This document shows positions 56,511 through 64,000 of a stretch of 64,000 bases of DNA, piece by piece. The stretch is from CAWDPQ01 sp963804245 (GTDB lineage: Bacteria > Acidobacteriota > Vicinamibacteria > Vicinamibacterales > 2-12-FULL-66-21). Position numbers and translations under genes: made by a program. Below the pieces are notes generated by a model that saw only the letters and a program-made list of their open reading frames with translations, made no database searches and was not told the DNA's origin. Within the stretch, counting starts at the first letter, position 1; the number at the start of each line of letters is the position of its first letter. The DNA is taken from NCBI GenBank assembly GCA_963804245.1, contig CAWDPQ010000010.1, positions 1-64,000 on the forward strand, given 5' to 3'.

Positions 56511-59500
56511 ATGGGTAGGGCATCATGGGCTTTGGCCCTGATTCTGATGGGCGGCGGCAGCGTCCTCCGCGCCGCCCCGTCGGCCGACGGTGTCGGCCGG
56601 CCCCTCATCCACAACTACAACCGCCGCGATTTCGGTGCCGAAGTCCAGCAATGGGACGTGATTCAGGATGCCCGCGGCATCATGTACTTCGCCAACAACG
56701 CCGGTGTGCTCGAGTTCGACGGGCGCAATTGGCGACTGATTGAATTGCCGTCGCGGCTCGGCGTCCGCGCGCTGGCCATCGATCCGACCGGGACCGGGCG
56801 CATCTACGTTGGCGCCGGCGGCGACTTCGGCTATCTGTCACCCGATGCTGCCGGCCAGCTGCAGTTCACGTCGCTCATGCCGCCGGAAGCCAAGCAGGAT
56901 CGCGGCTTCGACCAGGTGTTCACTCCCGTCAGCGCGCCCGACGGCCGCGTCTATTTCCAGGCCAGAACGAAATTGTGCCGCTGGTTCAACGGCCGGATCG
57001 GCTGTCGTGACGTGGCCGGCGCGCTCTCCAGAATTTTCGTCGCCGGGCGGAAGCTGTACGTGCAGCAGCAGGGCGTCGGGTTGATGGAGATGCAAGACGA
57101 CTCCATGCGCCCCGTTCCCGGGGGAGAGCGGTTCGCCGAGGAGGACGTCCGGGTCCTGCTGCCTTACTCCCCTGACGAGACCGGCGGCATCCTGGTCGGA
57201 CTGCGTACGGGTGAGCTGTTCCTGCAGCGCGACCGTTCGTTCGAGCCCTTCGCACCCGCCGTTCGCGACGGCCGCGTCGAGGAGCGACTCCTCGATGCCG
57301 CGGTGCTGCCGAACGGCTCATTCGCCTTCGGCACGCGCCTGCGCGGCCTGCTGATCGTCGACCGCCATGGCCGGTTGCTGAACCAAATCGATCGAACGGC
57401 CGGCCTGCAGGACAACTACGTCCACGCCGTGCTGGCCGATCGGCAAGGTGGCGTGTGGCTCGCCCTGCAGACGGGTGCGAGCCGAGTCGAGGTCGTGTCA
57501 CCGTTTTCCGTCTTCGACGAAGCGTCGGGCCTGGAACAAGAGTGGCGGGAGGTCGTCAAGCACGAGGGAAGTCTGTACGTGCGCGGGTACGCCGGTCTCT
57601 TCGAGGCCAGCCTGCACTCGAGCCGGCCGGCGACAACGGAGCACTGGGCTCGCTGCAGTTCCATCGCGTCCGGGAAATCGAAGGCTCTGTCTGGGCGCTG
57701 CAGCCGGTTGCCGATCGTCTGCTCGTGTCGTCGGTGACGGGCATCGACGAAATCAGGAACAAGCGTCCACGCCGGATCATCAGCTACCGCTCGACGCCGA
57801 TGACGATGTACCGGTCGCGGACCGATCCGCGGCGGGTGTACGTCGGGCTGGCGGAGGGACTCGCCTCCCTCTATCTTGGCGACAGCGGGTGGCAAGACGA
57901 GGGCAGGGTCGAGGGCATCGACGAGACGATCACGTCGATCGCCGAGACTCGCCAGGGCAGCCTCTGGCTGGTCTCGCAGCGTCAGCGCGTTCTCCGCGTT
58001 GATTTTGCCGCGTCGGATCGCTCACGACCCAATACGCGCACGCCGCGGGTCCGCGTGTATCCGCCCGGCGGCGATACGCTCACCGGCAGGATTTCGATCC
58101 ACGAAATCGGCGGCCGCCCTGTGTTTCTGACCGACCGGCGCGTCGCGGAGTTCGACGAAGCCTCCGAGCAGTTCGTTGCCGTGCCGGCGCTGAGTGCGCT
58201 GACCGACGCCGGAAGGCGCTCGTTTTCCTGGGCGGTCGAAGATCGACGTGGCAACCTGTGGATTGCCTCGCGCAAACCGGGCGGCGTGGACTTCCTGCGC
58301 AGGCAGGCCGATGGCAGCTACGACGTCGACAACGCCGGTCTGCGCCAGGTGCTCACCTGGTCGGTCTACCCAGAAGAAGACAGCGACGTCGTCTGGTTGT
58401 GCACGCCCGATTATCTGCTCCGCTACGATCCATCGATTCGCACGGCTATTGCGCCGCGAGATTTCACCACGCTCATCCGGCGGGTGACGTCGGACGAGGA
58501 CACGGTTGTCTATGGCGGAGCGCCGATGCCGGACGCGCCAGGCGACGGCAGCCGTGGTGCGGAGTACGTCCGTCCGGCGTTTTCGTACGGGGCGCATTCG
58601 CTGCAGTTCGATTTCGCGGCGACGGCATTCGATGCCCCTGAGCTGAACGAATACCAATCGCGCCTCGAGGGGTTCGATCGCGAGTGGTCGACGTGGAGCA
58701 GGGTCCCCAACCGGATCTACACGAACCTTTCCCCCGGCAACTATCGGTTCCTGGTGCGGGCCAGGGACATCCACGGCCAAGTCACCAAGGATGCGACCTA
58801 TTCCTTTTCCGTGCTGCCGCCGTGGTATCGCAGTCCGTGGGCGTACGGCGCCTACGGCCTTCTGTTCCTGGGGCTGCTGTTCCTGGTGCGATGGTTCGAG
58901 ATTCGCCGATCGCAGGTCAGGCTGAAGCGCGAGCTCGAGTCGATGGAGCTCGAGAAGCTTCGCGAGCTGGATGGCCTCAAGTCGCGGTTCTTCGCCGATA
59001 TTTCCCACGAGTTCCGCACCCCGCTGACGCTGATTCTCGGGCCGATCCGCCAGATGCTGCGCGACTCGAGCGCGCCACAGGTGCAGAAGCTGCAGCTCGT
59101 GCGCCGGAACGCCGAGTATCTGCTCCGGCTGATCTCGCAGATCCTCGATCTGTCGAAGCTCGAAGCGCGCAAGATGCGGCTGCGCGCGGCAGCCGAAGAT
59201 CTCCCGCAGTGCGTCAGGACGATCATCGCCTCGTTCGCGCCCGTCGCCGAGGCACAGAGCGTCGAGCTGCGCTTCGTTTCCACCTACCGCCAGGACCTGG
59301 GCGACGAAGCCTCGTATTTCGACCGTGATGTCGTCGAGAAGATCCTCAACAACCTGGTCGGGAACGCGCTCAAGTTCACGCCGCACGGCGGCAAGGTTTC
59401 GGTCTCGCTCGCCCGTCGTTCGGCCACGCCGGCGAACGAGCTCGGTGGTGTTCAGGGAGATTTCGCCGAGATCGTCGTCTCCGATACCGGCATTGGAATC

Positions 59501-60566
59501 TCGGAGGATCGCCTCCCTCGCATCTTCGATCGCTTCTATCAGATCGACGGAACGAGGTCGCGCGAGGGCATCGGCATCGGCCTCGCGCTCGTCAAGGAGC
59601 TGGTCGAACTGCACTACGGCCGCATCACGGTCGACAGCGCGGGGGGCAAGGGGACGACGTTCGTCATCCACCTGCCGACTGGCAAGTCGCAGTTCCAGCC
59701 GGACGAGATCATTTCTCCGACCGGCGCGCAGACGTTCGAGCCGGTTGTCCCGGAGCTGTCGACCGAACCGGAATACGCGGCCGCGTCATCGAGTCCCGAT
59801 CTCTCCGAGCACGACGAAGCGACCACGGTGTTGATCGTCGAGGACAACCTCGGCGTACGGCATTTCATGCGCGAGCAGCTGCAGTCGCTCTATCGCGTGC
59901 TCGAAGCGGATCACGGCGCCGAGGGATTCGATCTCGCGGTCTCCTCGCTTCCCGATCTCGTCGTCAGCGACGTGATGATGCCGGAGATGGACGGCTACGA
60001 GCTCTGTCGCGCGTTGAAGGGTGACAAGCGGACCTGCCACATTCCCGTCGTCCTGCTCACCGCGCGGGCCGGCCGCGACGACAAGCTGATGGGACTCGAC
60101 ATCGGCGCCGACTCCTATCTCGTCAAGCCGTTCGATGCGTCGGAGCTGCTGGTGCAGGTGAGGAATCTCATCGAGCAGCGGCGGCTGCTGCGCGAGCGAT
60201 TCAGCCGGCCGATCGTGCTCAAGCCGAGCGAGATGGGCGTGACGCCCATGGACGAGGCCTTCCTCCAGAAAGTCCTCAGCGTCGTGCAGGCGAATCTGGC
60301 GGACCCCGATTTCGACGTCGTCCGACTCGGGCGCGAAGTTGGACTCAGCCGCTCGCAGCTCCATCGGAAGCTGCGGGCGCTCACCAATCAATCGCCCACG
60401 CTGCTCATTCGATCCATCCGTCTTCAGCGCGCAGCCGAGCTGCTGCGGCAGAAGGGCGGATCGGTGGCGGAGATCGCCTATCGCGTCGGATTCAGCAGCC
60501 AGACCTACTTTGCAAAGTGCTTCCGCGAAGAGCTGGGCTGCTCGCCGAAGGAATACGCGCGCGTAA
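56511..60566 (+). CDS. Hybrid two-component sensor-regulator (propeller, His kinase, receiver, AraC HTH), frameshifted
   Basis: A one-protein phosphorelay of about 1350 residues. ATG 56511 gives a signal peptide (SWALALILMGGGSVLRA). A two-component-regulator propeller and Y_Y_Y domain sense a ligand in the periplasm; a membrane span (YGAYGLLFLGLLFLVRWF) lies near 58850. The kinase has FFADISHEFRTPLTLILGP, NNLVGNALKFTP, SDTGIGIS and GIGLALVKEL. The receiver has VEDN, VSDVMMPEMDG (phospho-Asp codon at 59969) and LVKPF. A C-terminal AraC-type HTH follows (SRSQLHRKLRALTNQSP, SVAEIAYRVGFSSQTYFAKC). The frame shifts near 57640. At 60555-60564 a GC run hides the natural stop TAA 60564-60566; without an indel the frame runs on to 61066 as antisense. 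It is the likely regulator of the flanking units. Confidence 0.88.
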
Positions 60567-60646
60567 GACCTGAACGCCTCGCCGATGGCGAAGGCCGGAG
60601 TCCATACGGCGATGATAGCGGAGAACGGATTCTCACCGTGATTTTT

Positions 60647-60673
60647 GGCCCGCCCTTTCGCTGGCGGGCGCTA
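60647..60673. terminator. GC hairpin between convergent regulator and SelA-like genes
   Basis: GGCCCGCCC pairs with the GGCGGGCGC that follows a short CTTTCGCT loop. It is preceded by ATTTTT. It sits between two convergent genes and belongs to the palindrome family that recurs at gene ends in this window. Confidence 0.55.
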
Positions 60674-60679
60674 GCGCGC

Positions 60680-62364
60680 TTACCCCCCCGTTCCCTGCGT
60701 CGGACGCGCACCACCGAACGTGTGTCGCCGCGCCGTCCACGTGGCGTCCAGATACTCGCCCATGTCGAGCTCGCCGGACATGGAATCGCCACTCAGCTTG
60801 CCGGTGAATCGGAACCCAACAACGACGCCCTCGCTGCTGGCCAGCCGCGTGGCGAACTGTACCTGATCGCCGTCGATCGAGCCGGCGAGCTCGCGCGCGC
60901 GGAATTCCGCCTGATGTGTGCCCTGCAGCCGGTTGCCGTCCTGGGCGATGTTGATGGTGTGGGTGCTCTTGCTCGCGGCGAACTGGATGTCGACCTTCCA
61001 GGTGCCCGTGAGATTGCCGGCTGGCGGCTTCACCGCCGGCGTCGCCTTCGGTGCGCGCTTGGCTGACAGGATCTCGAAGAGGCGATTGGCGACGATCTTT
61101 TCGTCCCCCGCGCCCATCATGAAGGCTGACATCGAGATGCTGGTGTCGGTTCCCGCTTCCTGCGGCTGTCCCGGACGTCCACCGCCACCGCCGCCGAGCA
61201 CGATGCGTGGCTCGGTCGTGTCCAGAATCTCGGTGACCTCGGCGCCGGTGATATTCAGCTTCTTCGAGTCCCATGCGATGCTGACGCGAGGACTGCGGTT
61301 GCCGCGGCCGCCCGGCTCGCGCCGCACGTTGGCGACGACGCCCGGAATCTTCGTCAGCCGGTTGGCGATGTGATCGCATCGACCGACCCATTCTTTCCAC
61401 TCGGCGTCGTGATCGCGTTTCACGTAGTTCTCGACGGCCACGACCATGCCGACGATTTCCTCGCGGCCGATCTTCATCGACCGCGCATATCCATGGTGCG
61501 GCGCGCTGTGGACCCAGGCCGCCTGGACGAGATCCTTGCGGCCGAGCAGCAGGCCGGCGCTCTGTGGCCCGCGGATCACTTTGCCGCCGCTGTAGGCGAC
61601 GAGCGTCGCGCCGCGCTGCAGGTGCACGTTCGGCAGGACGGTCAGGATCTCCGGCGCGGCGTCGACGAGGACCGGGACATTGTGCTGTTTGGCCACGGCG
61701 GAAATGGCCTCGACCGACATCGGTCCGCTGTCGGTGCCGGTGCCCCCTTCGACATAGATCATGGCCGTCTTCGGACCGATCGCGAGCTTCAAGGCATCCA
61801 TCGAGTCGACTTCGATCAGCTTGGCGCCCACCGCCGTGATTGCCGCGTCGTAGCTGTTCCGCGACTCCGTCGGAATGATGACTTCGTCCTTGGGGAAGCC
61901 TCTCAGGTCGGGGATGCGGATGTGCAGGTCGGGGTTGCCGCCGGCGATGCAGGCGGCAGTGGCATGCGAGATGGCGGCCGCACAACCGGCGCTGACCATG
62001 CCCCACTCTGCGCCGGTCAACTCGGCCAGCCGCTTTCCGGCCGCGGCCATCAGCTCGTCCATCTGGACGTATTGCTGGTTGGCGAGCGTCTTGGCGGCGC
62101 GCACTTCCGGCTGCTCCATGGACCCGCCAATCACCGTGATCGTGCCCCGGCAGTTGATGAACGGCCTGACACCGAGCGATTCGTAGATTTTCGGCCCGAT
62201 TTCCACGGCTCCCGGGTGCGGCAGCGCCGGTGCCGCGGCGGACGCCTCGACTCGTGGGGACGGAAGGAGGTGCCGAGACCCAGGAGGCCGGCAACTCTGA
62301 ACACCTCGCGCCGGCTCAGCCCGCGCAGTCGCTCCGAGGACCAGCTATCGAAACGCTTCAGCAT
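60680..62364 (-). CDS. Tat-exported SelA-like PLP enzyme with C-terminal beta domain, one frameshift
   Basis: The start is ATG 62364, giving a twin-arginine signal (LSRREVFRVAGLLGLG). A shift near 62265 joins it to the main frame. The body is a fold type I, SelA-like PLP enzyme: FINCRGTITVIGGS, GAEWGMVSAGCAAAISHATA, VEGGTGTDSGPMSVE, and the PLP Lys in LVAYSGGKVIRGPQSAG. Relatives include ammonia-lyase/aldolase-type enzymes on amino-sugar acids, typically next to an amidohydrolase, as here across a divergent promoter. After a linker near residue 415 an unusual beta-rich domain of about 100 residues follows (TGTWKVDIQFAASKSTHTIN, LDATWTARRHTFGG). About 560 residues. Export of such a PLP enzyme is unusual. 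Confidence 0.8.
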
Positions 62365-62469
62365 AACGACCTCCGTGCCGCTGAAACCGGGACACGCAGC
62401 GTCGCGCAACGTAAACGACACTCGGCGAGTTAATCTACCGGGGTTCCTGAGGGGGGTCTACCTCCTCAG

Positions 62470-62519
62470 GTCGCAAAGATCAGCAATCAGGTCGCGACAC
62501 CAGTGCTGATTTTTGCGAC
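62470..62519. promoter_or_regulatory. Symmetric 50-bp operator in the SelA-like/amidohydrolase divergent promoter
   Basis: Left arm GTCGCAAAGATCAGCA (62470-62485) and right arm TGCTGATTTTTGCGAC (62504-62519) are complementary at 15 of 16 positions. They are centred on GTCGCGAC (62491-62498). The axis of the arms and the axis of the central palindrome coincide exactly. Read rightward, GCGAC occurs at 62494 and 62515, 21 apart; read leftward, GCGAC occurs at the left arm and centre, again 21 apart. It thus contains the GCGAC-N16-GCGAC element in both directions, one for each divergent gene. Confidence 0.7.
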
Positions 62520-62585
62520 GCCACGAATAGACGCCACCCCGCCGTTGATGTAACCGTTCCCCAGCCAATCCCCCGGAGGTTCATC

Positions 62586-63950
62586 GTGCGCGTCTTTTTC
62601 ATATCTATCTGTCTCCTCGGCGTGGCGGGCTCGGCCTCGGCGCAGGACTACGACCTGCTCCTCAAAGGAGGGCACGTCATCGATGCTCGTAACAACCTGA
62701 GCGCCGTACGAGATGTGGCGATCAAGGACGGGAAGGTCGCGGCCATCGCCGCCGACATCCCGGCCGCCCAGGCCTTCAAAACGGTCGACGTCAAGGGCCT
62801 CTACGTCACTCCCGGCCTCATCGACCTTCACGCCCACACGTACAGGCCCACTTTTGGCCGGGGGTTCACCGCCGAGAACCAGGCCGTCTACCCGGACGGC
62901 TTCAGCTTCCGCAATGGCGTGACGACGCTCGTCGATCCGGGCGGGTCCGGCTGGCGCAACTTCGAGGACATGAAGGACAAGATCATCGACCGCTCCCGGA
63001 CTCGGGTCTTCGCCATGATCAACATCATCGGCCTCGGCCAGGCGGGCGGGAAGTACGAGCAGGACCTCAACGACATGGAGGTCAAGCCGACCGCCGACAT
63101 GGCGCTCAAATACAAGGGCACCATCGTCGGCGTCAAGAGCGCGCACTATTCGGGGCCGGAGTGGGATCCGTTCACGCGCGCGGTCGAGGTAGGGAAGATC
63201 GCGAACATTCCGGTGATGGTCGATTTCGGCAGCAGCCGCCCCGAACGCCCGCTGTACGACCTGCTCAACAAAGTGTTCAGACCCGGTGACATTTTCACGC
63301 ACGTCTACGGTGGCAACCGCGGCGAACAGGATCCGAAGACGCTCGGGCCCAGTCAGGCGCTCATCGACGGGCGGAAGCGCGGCGTGCTCTTCGACGTCGG
63401 CCACGGCGGTGGCAGCTTTCGATGGAGAGTCGCCGTGCCCTTGATGAAAGCGGGATTTCTGCCGGACACGATGTCCACCGACCTGCACACGCGCAGCATG
63501 AACGCCGGCCTCAAGGACATCCTCAATCTGATGAGCAAGTTCCTCGCGATGGGTATGCCTCTCGACAAGGTGATTGCGGCCAACACGTGGAACGCCGCCC
63601 GCGCCATCAAGCAGGAGCAGCTGGGGAATCTCTCGGTCGGTGCCGTCGCGGACGTCGCGGTGTTGAGAGTCGAGAAAGGGAGTTTCGGATTCTCCGATCA
63701 GCACGGCGCGCGTTTGAAAGGCACCGAGCGGCTGCGATGCGAGATGACGCTGCGAGACGGCAAGGTCGTGTACGACTTGAACGATCTGACCGGTGAGGAC
63801 TGGGACAAGTTGCCGGCCGACTATCGCGGCCTCGGCGATCCGCGCTGGGATGGCATCAGCGAAGGGGGCGGGGGGCGTGGCGGTCGCGGCGGTGGACGCG
63901 GCGAGGGTCGTGGACGTGGCGAGGGCCGCGGGCGCGGCGCGGGGCAGTAG
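62586..63950 (+). CDS. Exported amidohydrolase/deacetylase, copy 2
   Basis: A 454-residue paralogue of the enzyme at 38473-39777. GTG 62586 follows CCCGGAGG with ideal spacing and opens a signal peptide (VFFISICLLGVAGSASAQ). Metal ligands are conserved: LIDLHAHTY, VGVKSAHYSG (probable carboxylated Lys), FTHVYGGNRG, DVGHGGGSFRW and STDLHTRSMN. The tail is longer and strongly Gly/Arg repetitive (GGRGGRGGGRGEGRGRGEG). It is divergent from the SelA-like gene under a shared symmetric operator, the classic partnership of this enzyme group. It likely deacylates or opens an amide substrate in the periplasm. Confidence 0.9.
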   Translation: MRVFFISICLLGVAGSASAQDYDLLLKGGHVIDARNNLSAVRDVAIKDGKVAAIAADIPAAQAFKTVDVKGLYVTPGLIDLHAHTYRPTFGRGFTAENQAVYPDGFSFRNGVTTLVDPGGSGWRNFEDMKDKIIDRSRTRVFAMINIIGLGQAGGKYEQDLNDMEVKPTADMALKYKGTIVGVKSAHYSGPEWDPFTRAVEVGKIANIPVMVDFGSSRPERPLYDLLNKVFRPGDIFTHVYGGNRGEQDPKTLGPSQALIDGRKRGVLFDVGHGGGSFRWRVAVPLMKAGFLPDTMSTDLHTRSMNAGLKDILNLMSKFLAMGMPLDKVIAANTWNAARAIKQEQLGNLSVGAVADVAVLRVEKGSFGFSDQHGARLKGTERLRCEMTLRDGKVVYDLNDLTGEDWDKLPADYRGLGDPRWDGISEGGGGRGGRGGGRGEGRGRGEGRGRGAGQ

Positions 63951-63977
63951 CAAACGTTTTTCGTCAGAGGACACACG

Positions 63978-64000
63978 ATGAAGAAAATGCTGATCACGGT
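63978..64000 (+). CDS. Start of a further gene, cut by the window end
   Basis: ATG 63978 lies a suitable distance after CAGAGGACAC and reads MKKMLITV before the window ends. It begins 27 bases after the amidohydrolase stop, so it may be the next operon gene. The Lys-Lys then hydrophobic opening would suit a signal peptide. Nothing more can be said. Confidence 0.4.

Noticed and set aside
61370..62509. Long plus-strand open frame opposite the SelA-like gene
   Set aside because: It mirrors the codon pattern of the minus-strand enzyme, lacks any family sequence and would overlap a well-supported gene.

Overview
The window is GC-rich, gene-dense chromosomal DNA, probably from an uncultured soil-type bacterium close to Acidobacteriota (Vicinamibacteria-like). 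That is an inference. It rests on the Cna-B/CarboxypepD-type TonB-dependent receptors, the many exported beta-propeller enzymes, the CehA-type PHP protein, the hybrid two-component regulator and the intergenic palindromes. There are no rRNA, tRNA, integrase, transposase or CRISPR genes. About 14 of roughly 40 genes carry one or more frameshifts, and shifting frame restores family-like sequence immediately. Residual assembly indels therefore explain most of the breaks better than gene decay, and many spans below cover a gene that must be read in two or more frames.

Layout. 1-6 kb: a broken PQQ-type sugar dehydrogenase, a broken NCS2-like permease and an intact TolB-propeller/PHP metallohydrolase. 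6.1-14.8 kb (minus strand): a tight gene string of amino-acid/amine permease, glutamine-synthetase-like ligase, SDR, aldehyde dehydrogenase, circularly permuted ATP-grasp, alpha-E and transglutaminase-like protein. 15-20 kb: a NhaR-like LysR regulator divergent from a small membrane protein plus Ca2+-type P-type ATPase, then transaldolase. 20.7-27.8 kb: exported subtilase, a GH88/105-like hydrolase, a secreted toroid-like protein and an NTF2-like protein. 28-38.4 kb: a methyltransferase bracketed by hairpins, a three-domain HTH/hydrolase/cyclase-like fusion, an FAD monooxygenase-like protein, a Na+/H+ antiporter-like protein, an M4 protease coupled to an SH3-tailed barrel protein, and several small genes.

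38.4-64 kb is the most interesting part. A four-gene unit (TonB receptor, Tat-type DUF362 protein, unknown exported protein, CBM9-like exported protein) occurs twice in tandem, with an ApbE-like FMN transferase between the copies. Around it lie two paralogous exported amidohydrolases, an exported quinoprotein-like propeller, an exported lactonase-like propeller, a Tat-exported SelA-like PLP enzyme with an extra beta domain, and a hybrid two-component sensor ending in an AraC-type DNA-binding domain. Nearly every product has an export signal, so this looks like an outer-membrane uptake plus periplasmic processing pathway, possibly for an amino sugar or its acid/lactone.

The receptor genes and the divergent SelA-like/amidohydrolase pair share a previously unremarked element: two GCGAC boxes exactly 21 bp apart. 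In the divergent promoter the element is arranged symmetrically around a central GTCGCGAC so that it faces both genes. The 21-bp direct-repeat geometry is what AraC-type domains use, so the local hybrid sensor is the natural candidate regulator.
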